Below are positions 22,701-30,371 of a stretch of 35,106 nt of DNA, one piece after another. The DNA lies in contig JAGBJO010000021.1 of the NCBI GenBank assembly GCA_017934425.1, forward strand, positions 1 to 35,106, read 5' to 3'. This DNA is from Ruminococcus sp. Its GTDB lineage: Bacteria; Bacillota; Clostridia; Oscillospirales; Ruminococcaceae. Positions within the stretch are counted from its first letter, which is position 1. Each line of letters starts with the position of its first letter. The notes beneath the pieces are model-generated. The model saw nothing but the letters and a program-made list of their open reading frames with translations. It made no database searches and was not told the origin of the DNA. A program made the position numbers and the translations under genes.

Positions 22701-23083
22701 AAAACGATAAGAACGGTAAAGTTCTTTTCGGTGACCAGCTTATCACCAAACCCGGTACTTACAACTACATAGTAAAGGAAGTTAAGGGCAGCGATGATAC
22801 TGTTCAGTATGATACCCATGAGGAACTTGTCTCTGTTACCGCTGTATTCAATGAGGAATCTGAGGACATTTCCTCAAAGGTGGAATTCTCCTACAAGAGA
22901 ACTGGTATCAGCGATTCTGGTGAATATACCCTTTCCGACAGCGATTCCACCACATTCACCAACTACAAACGCTTTGTATTGCCTGCTACCGGCGGAATGG
23001 GAGTTATCCCGTTCGTACTTGCTGGTTCGGGTATGATAACTGCCGCCTTTGTACTCACCATAAAAAGGCGCAGAGACAACTAA
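19712..23083 (+). CDS. Large LPATG-anchored pilus adhesin with degenerate CHAP-like domain
   Basis: Surface protein of 1123 residues, probably the pilus tip or ancillary adhesin. GTG start at 19712, preceded by GTGAGGTAAC. Order: basic RRRRSISLL signal/membrane segment (1-45); CHAP/NlpC-like domain (about 88-235); a beta-rich domain ending in FTAESFSVYVMT (about 260-400); several Ig-like beta regions; a Spy0128/FctA-type isopeptide domain (about 830-1080: KLDAQKEF, DDFDFQLYD, KPGTYNYIVKE); and the sorting signal LPATG at 1090-1094 with hydrophobic helix and RRR tail. In the CHAP-like domain the usual nucleophile position reads W130-Asn131, and the usual His region reads DRC193AVI, so hydrolase activity is unlikely. 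It is followed 30 bp later by the major pilin. The Lys and Glu of the isopeptide domain should crosslink internally. Confidence 0.88.
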   Translation: MKRNLNFHIRRIMAERTRRRRSISLLTALSFVVTGGVAWQLRCIGTAMTSDPDVAAMTCGDDTADSTVRSDECYEVISDTGDSALPGIPDELTGSWREKMAAIAVSQIGYDCGGALSGYSAWYGSNSIDWNTVFVLWCMNRAGVEGVPTNAGCWAWNVSLETVGMLQDTENGSPAPGDVVFLDSDDDGKADRCAVITSNTPDGGFIAVEGDHEGKTAEVLLLPGDRRICSFLALEQPEIPTTEPVTDDLPAETTKQAADAVPFTFSGVTENGVQVQAQAPAEAFPEDTEMVVADISEDDAFAAAYEHFGEDASLYDAVAVDISFITSEGVKIEPELDVQVSLTLPEEMTLQGSEMSLIHLSDEGVTETVDAAQLTSEGAEFTAESFSVYVMTSWGEKEADTANNMFQNGDNTATNPYILRVGEVLEVSVDASDKNGRITVKNNDISASQRHIDRTSDGTDNYDTPGRVSAKFMGKNPGDCYVAYLADKGNWNSETDQFYVKVVYPIYMQTAQGEIDKDRLHEYLKEAPLSDGGNPEYICDESGRKLYWKNNSADGGKYMMYDGDEITVVTYAPVEDDVSFVGDNNIQLQGDVTTEDVGNGLKRVSAVFKGVMPYGEKGNATITLVKDGADPVQYFRCFVIHDGRDCTHADIEIADGGSYVERKYIENADGTSKEIVTVYDAYVDNVNHCYIYNKDGSIIQDFETEHYYRGGNPGETQYELTSNYIKAEDGASGSILLENGDYVYTRGDKLFKIAEADTALFDVQLLLKPRTQTTTYYTGETVTNVTVEDITEQDDVLLKSVEFNMNHTSVIDAYNKCPNHSGLDFTITADLNSVAAAVKLDAQKEFVNGTLAGDDFDFQLYDLQAPVKLYFAKGDADMHIADPDNGNLVRVYQLNIPSQSSWGEGIDGWKFYNALVERYSWNDATSGLIQSPGDVGDLFEGYLNGDDMSPHMSEEQLKKLIYSFAVQDKAIVPVDGNATVQDGICLVAEFAPAETQKNDKNGKVLFGDQLITKPGTYNYIVKEVKGSDDTVQYDTHEELVSVTAVFNEESEDISSKVEFSYKRTGISDSGEYTLSDSDSTTFTNYKRFVLPATGGMGVIPFVLAGSGMITAAFVLTIKRRRDN

Positions 23084-23113
23084 GTAAACATATAGACGAA
23101 AGGAATTATTGTA

Positions 23114-24772
23114 ATGAAAAAGAGAAGAATTGCTGCTCTTATGGCAGCCGCAGCTATGACAATGGCTAACGCTATGAGCGTTTCCGCTTACGATGTTACT
23201 ATCGAGGAGGGCGCTGTTACAGGTGACACCACTCCCCACACTTACGCAGCTTATCAGGTACTCAGCGGAACTGTTGACACCGATAACAAGACCCTGACCA
23301 ATATTGCTGCCGGTGCAAACCTTGACACTGACGCTTTCACGGTTGCTTCTGGTTATGCTTCTATCAACGCTTTCCTGACTGCTTTCAGCGGCGCTGAGGA
23401 CGATACTGACGCTCTCCAGAAGGCTGCTGCTGCTTTTGGTGCAAGCCTGAAGGGTAACCCCGAAGCTACTACCACTACCAACGAGTTCACAGGTCTTAAA
23501 GGCGGTTACTACCTCATCAAGGACACTACTGAACTTTCAAACAAGGACGATGCTAATTCCAGATTTCTCCTCAAGGTAGTTGGTGATACAACTGTTACCA
23601 CAAAGAGAGATATCCCCAAGCTTGACAAGAAGATCGTAAAGAACGATACTAAGGTCGATGCTGACACAAAGTCTATCGGTGATACTGTAAAGTATGAGCT
23701 TTCTTCCAAGGTTCCGGATATGACAGGCTACAACAAGTACTACTTCATCATGAACGATACTATGTGCAAGGGTCTGACTTTCAACAAGAACGACGTTACT
23801 ATAAAGGTTGGCAAGACTACACTTGGCGATGACGACTACACCATTACTTCTGCTACAGATACAAACGGAGTTACTAACATCAAGATCGTTTTCGACAACT
23901 TCCTTCAGTATAAGGATCAGGTAGGCGCTGACGTTATTGTAAACTATACTGCTACTCTCAACAAGGACGCTGACAGAACTACAAAGGGCAACGATAACAA
24001 GGCTAATCTGACCTACTCCAATAACCCCAACCACACCTATTTCGGCGACAATGAGCCTGATGAGGAAAAGGACAAGGACGTTGTTGGTAAGACTGCTGAC
24101 GTTATCACAAAGGTTTACACAACAGGTATCGCTGTAATCAAGGTTGATTCCGAGGACACTACAAAGAGACTGGCTGGCGCTAAGTTCAAGCTCAGCGGTA
24201 AGTCACTGAATACTACTATCACTACAGGTAAGACTTTCACTAAGGACGATGAGGGTACTTACTACCTGCTCAAGAACGGCACTTATACTGAGACTGCTCC
24301 TGATACAGACACAGCGGATAAGTATGCTGACACTGAGCAGAAGTACTCCCTGGCAGAGAGAAACGAAAACAACGCTTCTGTTAAAAATAAGGACGATGCT
24401 ACAGTTATGGAAATCGAACTGGAAGTTGACAGCGAGGGTTACCTCACATTCGAGGGTCTTGGTGCAGGTACTTACACACTGGAAGAGACAGCAGCTCCTA
24501 AGGGCTACAACAAGTCCAATGATAAGAAGACTATCGTTATCGACGCTACTCCAAGCAAGACTGCTCCCAACTGGACTGTAAGCGTTGACGGTAAGGACGT
24601 AACTCCTGACGAAGGCGCTATCATCACAACTCTCAAAGTTGAGAACAGCAAGGGCATAACCCTCCCCGGCACTGGTGGTATCGGTACTACTATCTTCTAC
24701 GTTGTAGGTTCACTCTGCGTAGCTGCTGGCGCTGTTATGACAGTATTCAAGAGAAAGAATACTGCTAAGTGA
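23114..24772 (+). CDS. Major pilin subunit (LPGTG, isopeptide-forming, SpaA/SpaH type)
   Basis: Shaft pilin of 552 residues. The signal peptide ends in SVSA (about 25). The N-terminal domain (about 30-170) is followed by DIPKLDKKIVKNDTK, whose lysines are candidates for the sortase-linked pilin lysine. Next are a Gram-positive pilin backbone domain with IGDTVKYEL and YYFIMNDTMCKGL (about 190-330), then a CnaB/SpaA-like domain with IAVIKVDSEDTTKRLAGAKFKL (about 335-357) and the E-box GTYTLEETAAPKGY. The sorting signal LPGTG is at 517-521, with a hydrophobic helix and basic tail. The class C sortase downstream should polymerise it. Codon use is skewed to a few preferred codons, which fits strong expression. 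Confidence 0.93.
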   Translation: MKKRRIAALMAAAAMTMANAMSVSAYDVTIEEGAVTGDTTPHTYAAYQVLSGTVDTDNKTLTNIAAGANLDTDAFTVASGYASINAFLTAFSGAEDDTDALQKAAAAFGASLKGNPEATTTTNEFTGLKGGYYLIKDTTELSNKDDANSRFLLKVVGDTTVTTKRDIPKLDKKIVKNDTKVDADTKSIGDTVKYELSSKVPDMTGYNKYYFIMNDTMCKGLTFNKNDVTIKVGKTTLGDDDYTITSATDTNGVTNIKIVFDNFLQYKDQVGADVIVNYTATLNKDADRTTKGNDNKANLTYSNNPNHTYFGDNEPDEEKDKDVVGKTADVITKVYTTGIAVIKVDSEDTTKRLAGAKFKLSGKSLNTTITTGKTFTKDDEGTYYLLKNGTYTETAPDTDTADKYADTEQKYSLAERNENNASVKNKDDATVMEIELEVDSEGYLTFEGLGAGTYTLEETAAPKGYNKSNDKKTIVIDATPSKTAPNWTVSVDGKDVTPDEGAIITTLKVENSKGITLPGTGGIGTTIFYVVGSLCVAAGAVMTVFKRKNTAK

Positions 24773-24813
24773 TCTAAGCAATCTCCAAACTACTATATCT
24801 TTATCCCATGAAC

Positions 24814-24837
24814 AGGGGCGGGGCTTTGCCTCGTCCC
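24814..24837 (+). promoter_or_regulatory. GC-rich hairpin between pilin and sortase genes
   Basis: GGGGCGGGGC-TTT-GCCTCGTCCC folds into a tight stem with wobble pairs 41 nt after the pilin stop codon. It lacks a T run, so it is more likely an mRNA stabiliser or partial attenuator that raises pilin over sortase output than a full terminator. Confidence 0.45.
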
Positions 24838-24865
24838 GGTGAATGGGAGCAACAGGGAGAGACTA

Positions 24866-25699
24866 ATGAAGAAACATCTTTATACAATCACTATTATACT
24901 GCTGTTCGTCGTTGGTTTCTCCGTGCTGCTCTACCCGGCGATAAGCGACTATATCAACGAGAAACACGCTTCACATATCATCGTTAGCTATAACGATGCG
25001 CTCAGCCATACCGATCAGTCAGAGCGTGACGCTCTTTTTCAGCAGGCGCAGGACTACAATAAGTCCCTTGCCGCCGACAGTGCCGCTTTCTATGATCCGT
25101 CACGGATAAGCGGCTACACATCTATCCTCGACATCACCGGCGAGGGAGTTATGGGATATATCGACATTGATAAGATACACGTCCAACTGCCTATATACCA
25201 CGGAACTGACAAGAGTGTACTCCAGATAGGCGCAGGTCATGTGGAGGGTTCAAGTCTGCCGGTGGGCGGAAGCAGTACCCACTGCCTTCTGTCCGGTCAC
25301 AGAGGTCTGCCAAGCGCCAAGCTGTTTACTGACCTTGACGAACTGGAGATAGGCGACAGGTTCACCATAACTATCCTGGACAGAGTACTTACCTACGAAG
25401 TCGATCAGATCAAGACTGTCCTGCCTGATGAATCGCAGGATCTTACCATTTCTCCCGGACGTGATATGTGTACCCTCATCACCTGCACTCCCTATGGTAT
25501 CAATACCCACAGACTGCTGGTAAGAGGTGTGAGAGTGGAAAACGATGAGGAAAAGGCAGCGGCGGTTGTGTTCGTTCCTAACGAAGCGTTCAGAATAGAT
25601 ACCATTATCGTTGCACCAGTGGCAGCTATACCAATGCTGTTCATATTGCTCATAATTACGCTGATCGTCGGCGGCAGAAAGAATAAAAGGAGGAAATAA
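24866..25699 (+). CDS. Class C (pilin-polymerising) sortase
   Basis: Membrane transpeptidase of 277 residues. The ATG at 24866 has GGGAG 6 nt upstream; a GTG at 24839 was rejected. An N-terminal membrane helix occupies about 6-24 and a second C-terminal helix about 250-270, the class C arrangement. The catalytic triad is His145 (LSGHRGLPSAKLF), Cys207 (TLITCTPYG) and Arg216 (THRLLVRG). A lid segment upstream has Asp77-Pro78-Ser79 where many class C enzymes have Asp-Pro-Phe/Trp. It should join LPXTG pilins through lysine isopeptide bonds. It is co-transcribed with the pilins; the next gene begins 6 bp later. Confidence 0.93.
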   Translation: MKKHLYTITIILLFVVGFSVLLYPAISDYINEKHASHIIVSYNDALSHTDQSERDALFQQAQDYNKSLAADSAAFYDPSRISGYTSILDITGEGVMGYIDIDKIHVQLPIYHGTDKSVLQIGAGHVEGSSLPVGGSSTHCLLSGHRGLPSAKLFTDLDELEIGDRFTITILDRVLTYEVDQIKTVLPDESQDLTISPGRDMCTLITCTPYGINTHRLLVRGVRVENDEEKAAAVVFVPNEAFRIDTIIVAPVAAIPMLFILLIITLIVGGRKNKRRK

Positions 25700-25705
25700 A
25701 CAGGA

Positions 25706-26623
25706 ATGAAGTTCAGAATAGGTGTTCTGTGTTTACTGGTGATGGTTTTCAGTATTTCCGGAACTTTTACAGCAGCAGGTGCAGATGCACCAGACCTTGC
25801 AAGAAAATGTTCACTGACAGTTTTCCTGGCATCTGACACAGACCAGAATAATACCGCAGAAGGAGCGGAAATTACCATATACCAGATAGCCGAAGCATCG
25901 CTTGAAAGCGGTGTGCCGGAGTATAGCTTTGCACCTGCCTTTGCCGGCTGCGGAGAGGACATTGCCTCAATTGCTGACAGAGCTGCTGATCTCGAAAAGT
26001 ACGCAGCCGACAATGGCATCAAGGGTTCAGTGAAGCTTACCGGAAACGACGGTATGGCAGACTTTGAACAGCTTTCCGCCGGCGCATATCTGGTTACTGA
26101 GACAGCTACAGTTGGCACATTCACAAGCTTTGATCCATTTGTTATGTACCTGCCCGGTTTGGAGGACGATGAGTGGAAGTATAACGTTTTCGCAGCACCG
26201 AAGATAACTGCCGATGCTATCAGCACCGACGATGTGGCTGCCGGAAGCAAGATATCCGTATCCGTTAAAAAGGTCTGGAACGACGAGGACGCAAGCCGTC
26301 CGACTTCCGTAAAGGTAAACCTTGTAAGCGACAGCGGCGTTTACGATACCGTTACACTCAGCGCCGATAACGACTGGACTTACATCTGGAAAGGCGTGTC
26401 CTCAAAGGTAGAGTGGCGTGTGGAGGAAATTGACGTTCCTGCCGGTTACACTCCCTCCTACAGCAAGGACGGACATACCTTTATAATAACCAATTCCACC
26501 AAGCTTATCCAGACAGGTCAGCTGAACTGGCCTGTACCCGTGCTTTTCTTTGCCGGTCTGCTTTTCGTTACAGCAGGCGTTATGGTGAACATCTGCCACA
26601 GGAGAGTAAATGATGAAAAATAA
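25706..26623 (+). CDS. Minor (basal) pilin with LIQTG sorting signal
   Basis: Surface protein of 305 residues. The ATG at 25706 has AGGAGG about 12 nt upstream. The signal peptide (1-27) ends near TAAGADA. A first beta domain (about 35-165) is rich in SpaA-like features (AEGAEITIYQI, LSAGAYLVTETA). A CnaB-type domain follows (about 178-262: SVSVKKVWNDEDASRP, WRVEEIDVPAGYTPSY). The C-terminus has LIQTG at 267-271, then QLNWPVPVL, a hydrophobic helix and HRR, so the second residue of the sorting motif is Ile, not Pro. Size and position next to the sortases fit a basal subunit that links the shaft to the cell wall. It overlaps the next gene by 14 bp. Confidence 0.88.
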   Translation: MKFRIGVLCLLVMVFSISGTFTAAGADAPDLARKCSLTVFLASDTDQNNTAEGAEITIYQIAEASLESGVPEYSFAPAFAGCGEDIASIADRAADLEKYAADNGIKGSVKLTGNDGMADFEQLSAGAYLVTETATVGTFTSFDPFVMYLPGLEDDEWKYNVFAAPKITADAISTDDVAAGSKISVSVKKVWNDEDASRPTSVKVNLVSDSGVYDTVTLSADNDWTYIWKGVSSKVEWRVEEIDVPAGYTPSYSKDGHTFIITNSTKLIQTGQLNWPVPVLFFAGLLFVTAGVMVNICHRRVNDEK

Positions 26624-27251
26624 TGGCGGACACTCCGGTAACCTGATGGTTATACTGGGGCTTACGATGATGTGCAGTTCTGCTGCATTGTTCCTGAATA
26701 ACAGCTTCGACAGCCGCAGCGCAGATAAGCTTGCCGGGGAGAAACTTCCGGCAGTAAAGCAGCTTATCGAGGAGCGGTGCGAGGGAACAGGGGAGGAGAG
26801 TGCCGCTGACACTGCCGAACCTGAGGAGGAAGGCGAGTTCCCGGAGACAGTTCCTTCTGCTATGATCGACGGCTACAGTTATGACGGTTGCCTGACTATA
26901 CCTTCCCTGAATATGGAGCTTCCGGTAATGGATTCCTGGACTATGGAGCTTCTGAACATTGCGCCCTGCCGTTACTGCGGAAGTGCAAAGACCGGTGATA
27001 TGGTCATTGCAGGTCATAACTTCGCCAGCAGCTTCGGTAAACTCAGGGACCTAAACCGTGAAGACGACGTTTACTTTACAGATATGGACGGAGTTGTGTA
27101 TCACTACATAGTCCGTGATATCGAGATCGTCGAGCCTGATGCAGTTGACTACATGGTTAACAGCGATTGGGACTTGTCACTTTACACCTGCACTTACAGC
27201 GGCAAGCAGAGACTTACAGTCCGCTGCGAAGAAGCAGAAAACAATGAGTAA
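26610..27251 (+). CDS. Second sortase of the pilus cluster (non-class C)
   Basis: Membrane transpeptidase of 213 residues. The ATG is at 26610 or 26613, both close to GGAGAG at 26601. An N-terminal hydrophobic helix (about 11-29) is followed by an acidic linker (AADTAEPEEEGEF) and the sortase barrel. The catalytic residues are His136 (VIAGHNFASSFGKL), Cys194 (LYTCTYSGK) and the following Arg of QRLTVRC. There is no C-terminal membrane helix, which separates it from the class C enzyme. It resembles the class D/E-like sortases common in Clostridia. It may attach the finished pilus, or specifically the LIQTG pilin, to peptidoglycan; this is inference from position. Confidence 0.88.
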   Translation: MMKNNGGHSGNLMVILGLTMMCSSAALFLNNSFDSRSADKLAGEKLPAVKQLIEERCEGTGEESAADTAEPEEEGEFPETVPSAMIDGYSYDGCLTIPSLNMELPVMDSWTMELLNIAPCRYCGSAKTGDMVIAGHNFASSFGKLRDLNREDDVYFTDMDGVVYHYIVRDIEIVEPDAVDYMVNSDWDLSLYTCTYSGKQRLTVRCEEAENNE

Positions 27252-27264
27252 TGAATCTGAAGAT

Positions 27265-27300
27265 GCGGATAGCCAGTTGATACCTGGTTGTCCGCTTTTT
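27265..27300 (+). terminator. Terminator of the pilus operon
   Basis: The 12-bp stem GCGGATAGCCAG/CTGGTTGTCCGC (two G-T pairs) has a 7-nt loop, then TTTTT. Confidence 0.85.
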
Positions 27301-27320
27301 AAAAAAACACCTGCTGCCAT

Positions 27321-27357
27321 AAAAAAGTTCCCCCTTGCGACAAAGTCAGCAAGGGGG
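27321..27357 (-). terminator. Terminator of the Pro-rich protein gene
   Basis: The 9-bp GC-rich stem CCCCCTTGC/GCAAGGGGG is followed on the minus strand by AACTTTTTT (complement of 27321-27329). A further 11-bp imperfect hairpin (27399-27433) lies between it and the stop codon. Confidence 0.85.
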
Positions 27358-27456
27358 ACGGAAAAGTAAACGGTAGATTACGGGAATTAGGGAACTTTCC
27401 GCCGTCCGGCGCTATGATAATACCGGACAGCGGAGTGTATAAAAAGAGTTGGCAGA

Positions 27457-28383
27457 TTACTCAGCTTCGGTTACAGCCTCAGTTGCAGCTTCAACCTCTG
27501 CGCCGGGAGCGTGACGCTCGTGCTTGGGTGCAGCGGGCTTTTCAGGAGCAGCAGGCTTCTCGCCCTCCTCCAGTGCAGGTGCAGCAGGAGCAACGGGTGC
27601 AGCAGGCTTCTCGCCTTCCTCGATAGCAGGTGCAGGGTGCTTGTCAGGAGCAGCGGGCTTTTCGGGTTTCTCAGCGTCCTCAGCAGGTGCAACAGGAGCA
27701 GCAGGCTTCTCACCCTCCTCAACTACAGGAGCAACAGGAGCAGTGGGTGTCTCGCCCTCCTCAACTACAGGAGCAGCAGGAGCAGTGGGTGTCTCGCCTT
27801 CCTCGATAACAGGTGCAGCAGGAGCAGCGGGCTTCTCAGCATCATCGATAACGGGCTTGTCTTCCTTGTTCTTGCCGGGCTTTACGATGCTGGGACGGAT
27901 ATTCTTTCTGATGAAATCAAACCAGCTTGACTTAGCCTCGCCGTCCTTGAAGTCCTCAGTTTCAGTATCAAATGTATCTCTGATCTTGTCCTCGATCTCA
28001 TGCTTGCCAACAGGCTTACCGGGCTTAACAGCGGTAGTTGCAGCAGCTTCTTCCTCGTCTTCAGCAACAGCTGTAGTTACAGCAGCTTCCTCAGAAGCCT
28101 CTGTTGTCAGCTCTGCGGCAGTAGTAACGTCAGCGATTGTGGTAACATCAGCGATAGTTGTGACCTGAGCGGTAGTAACAGCTTCCTCAGCCTTATCAGC
28201 TGCGGTTGTAACAACGATGTTTTCCTCAGCGTCAGCGCCGTCGTTAGCGTCCTTTACCTGGGAAACTACAACTGTCTTTTCAGCGTTTGAATTGCCGCCG
28301 AAGTTTGCGAGTGCTGCTGTTCCTGTTGCAGCGGAAACAACTGTTACAGCTGCGATCGCTGCGATAAGCTTTCTGTTTTTCAT
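27457..28383 (-). CDS. Secreted Pro/Ala/Glu repeat protein
   Basis: A 308-residue protein of unknown function. The ATG at 28383 follows AAAGGAGAG. Residues 1-27 form a signal peptide ending ALA. Residues 40-125 are Thr/Ala/Val/Glu-rich and contain VTTIADVTTIADVTT. A short mixed segment (about 125-175, KHEIEDKIRDTFDTETEDF and SSWFDFIRKNIRP) may be the only folded part. From about 178 onward, units of the form EEGE-(K/T)-P-(A/T)-AP-(V/A)-AP repeat about eight times. There is no LPXTG motif, membrane anchor, dockerin or recognised wall-binding domain. Extended Pro-rich tracts often span the cell wall or act as spacers. Its place opposite the pilus operon may be chance. It carries its own terminator. 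Confidence 0.8.
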   Translation of the reverse strand: MKNRKLIAAIAAVTVVSAATGTAALANFGGNSNAEKTVVVSQVKDANDGADAEENIVVTTAADKAEEAVTTAQVTTIADVTTIADVTTAAELTTEASEEAAVTTAVAEDEEEAAATTAVKPGKPVGKHEIEDKIRDTFDTETEDFKDGEAKSSWFDFIRKNIRPSIVKPGKNKEDKPVIDDAEKPAAPAAPVIEEGETPTAPAAPVVEEGETPTAPVAPVVEEGEKPAAPVAPAEDAEKPEKPAAPDKHPAPAIEEGEKPAAPVAPAAPALEEGEKPAAPEKPAAPKHERHAPGAEVEAATEAVTEAE

Positions 28384-28787
28384 GGTGATTACTCTCCTTT
28401 TTCAGATAAATTCGTTTCGGTTCGTGAACTCTTTCCGAACTCTGTTTATAGATTACGGAGGGTTTTTCAAAAAAGTGGGGTGTTATGAAAATTTTTCTGG
28501 AAAATTTTTTTGAAGCTTTTACCGCTATATACATTTTAAATACTTTGGGAAAACTCACATTCGTTCACAAATTGTTTACAATTATCTGCCCCGTTTTTAC
28601 CAATGTCAACCCATTTACCCCAAATAGTGAACTATTATATGACGAAATGAGAGAAACTAAGGGTATAAATATATATATAAATTGTAAATAGGCACAAAAA
28701 TTGTTTAATTCCCTTGATTTTTTAAGTGTATTATGTTAGAATTTAGTTAGATTGTTTTGCAATCGGTTGTTTGAAAGGATGGTGCAT
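28384..28787. other. AT-rich divergent intergenic region with the expansin promoter
   Basis: This 404-bp gap lies between two divergent secreted-protein genes. TTGATT (28714-28719), a 17-nt spacer and TAGAAT (28737-28742) form a promoter for the expansin gene about 45 nt before its start. A TATATATATA tract lies at about 28667-28679. No clear minus-strand promoter was found for the Pro-rich gene. Small open frames here are weak and unsupported. Confidence 0.65.
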
Positions 28788-30353
28788 ATGAAGAATTCCT
28801 GCAAAGTAAACAAGAGGTTCATTGTATTCGCACTCAGCGCTGCTATTGCTGTCAGTGCGGCAGGCGTGGTTCCGGGAATCAGTTTCCCTGGAAGTCAGCC
28901 GGCTGTTACGGCTAACGCTGCTGAGGACAATGTGACGGTCAGCATGGGGCTTACGGCTGGCGGTTCGCTTATCGGCATCAATTACAAGCTGAGTTTCGAC
29001 GAAGACCCGAATCTGTACGATGTTACTATCGATGACGGCGTGACGGGCGGAGTTATCGTCGGCAATGACCTGACTTTCACCTTTCCTTGCTGTGCAAGGA
29101 ATATGGGCGAGAAGCATACACTTCTAATTAAGAAGGGCGATAATATCATCAAGGAGACTAAGGTCTGCGTTTACGACTACCTTAACAAACTTCTGGCTGA
29201 CGACACTTACGCAGATATCCATGATCTGGTAAGCAGTATGTTCTCCTACGGCAGCGCTGCAAGAGACTACTTTGCTGGTGATACTGTCATCTGCCCTGTT
29301 GGTTACAAGAAATACGATGATGTTACAGTAAGCGCTTCACCTTTTGATAAGGACACTCTCAACTCAGCACTTAGCGGCATGGATGCCCCTGTCAGCTACT
29401 ACGGCATGAACCTTTCTCTCCGTTCTGAGATCGGATTCTCGCTTTATTTCCGCAAGACCGGCGTAGATGCTCTTACTTTCCTGGAGAATTCCGCCAGCAG
29501 TCTCAGCAACGCTACTGTTAAAGATCTGAACGACGACTTCGCCTGCGTAAATGTTGAAGTTGCTGCATCTAAGCTGGACAAGGTGTTTGCTCTCGATTTC
29601 GGCGGCTGTTCAACAGAATTCAGCCCTGTGCAGTACATAAGCGCTGCCCTTGATGACAAGGATACTAACCTTGTGAAACTCTGTAAGGCTCTCTACGCTT
29701 ATGGCAGTGCTGCTAAGGAGTATGCTTCACAGTCTGCTGAAAACAAGGTCTACTCCGGCAAGGCTACTTTCTATGACGCTATTAATTCCAATGGCTGCTA
29801 TAATATCGACGATCTGATAGGCAATGACTACACCTGTGCTATGAACGAGTACGACAGCCCATGTGCAGAGTATGCAGGCGCTTACCTGAAAGTTACAAGA
29901 GGGGATAAGAGCATAAATGTGCTTGTTACCGACCTTTTCCCCACTGACAGTGAAGGCTGCGCTCCCGGAAATATCGACCTGTGCGAGGATGCTTTCGATG
30001 CCCTTGGAGAGCGCACTGAGGGAATAATCGATGTCACCTGGGAAGTTATCAGCTATCCCGTTGCTGACAAAGAGAATGTTTCCTATCGCTTCAAAGAGGG
30101 TTCATCTGAATACTGGGCAGAGATACAGCCGAGAAATACCAGATATCCCGTGGCAAAAATGGAAGTGTTCAGCGGCGGCAGCTGGCATGAACTGGAAAGA
30201 AAGAATTACAACTATTTCAGTGTTGGCGATTACGTTGGCACAACCTATACTATCCGACTTACTGACATCTATGGCAATACTATCATCGACGAGAATATTC
30301 CCTGGGGTAGCAATGTAATAAGAGAGGGTAACTCACAGTTCCCTGAGATATGA
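28788..30353 (+). CDS. Secreted bacterial expansin with large unassigned N-terminal region
   Basis: A 521-residue secreted protein predicted to loosen plant cell walls without hydrolysis. The ATG at 28788 has AAAGGA 8 nt upstream; earlier starts lack one. The signal peptide ends near VTANA (about 44). Residues about 48-305 form an unrecognised region whose two halves end in similar helices (SMFSYGSAARDYF and ALYAYGSAAKEYA), as if duplicated. Residues about 318-425 form the double-psi beta-barrel expansin domain: GKATFYDA, and VTDLFP with Asp382 at the position of the essential Asp in Bacillus EXLX1. Residues about 428-521 match CBM63: YRFKEGSS, Tyr442-Trp443, IQPRN-RYPVAKME, NYNYF with Tyr474, and LTDIYG, closing with QFPE as in EXLX1. 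There is no dockerin. A small peptide gene follows 18 bp later. Confidence 0.9.
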   Translation: MKNSCKVNKRFIVFALSAAIAVSAAGVVPGISFPGSQPAVTANAAEDNVTVSMGLTAGGSLIGINYKLSFDEDPNLYDVTIDDGVTGGVIVGNDLTFTFPCCARNMGEKHTLLIKKGDNIIKETKVCVYDYLNKLLADDTYADIHDLVSSMFSYGSAARDYFAGDTVICPVGYKKYDDVTVSASPFDKDTLNSALSGMDAPVSYYGMNLSLRSEIGFSLYFRKTGVDALTFLENSASSLSNATVKDLNDDFACVNVEVAASKLDKVFALDFGGCSTEFSPVQYISAALDDKDTNLVKLCKALYAYGSAAKEYASQSAENKVYSGKATFYDAINSNGCYNIDDLIGNDYTCAMNEYDSPCAEYAGAYLKVTRGDKSINVLVTDLFPTDSEGCAPGNIDLCEDAFDALGERTEGIIDVTWEVISYPVADKENVSYRFKEGSSEYWAEIQPRNTRYPVAKMEVFSGGSWHELERKNYNYFSVGDYVGTTYTIRLTDIYGNTIIDENIPWGSNVIREGNSQFPEI

Positions 30354-30371
30354 CAAGGATGGCGATTTAAT

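Noticed and set aside
27524..28168. Gly/Ala/Ser-rich 214-codon frame opposite the Pro-rich protein
   Set aside because: It mirrors the repeat on the other strand. The minus-strand frame has the signal peptide, ribosome site and terminator.
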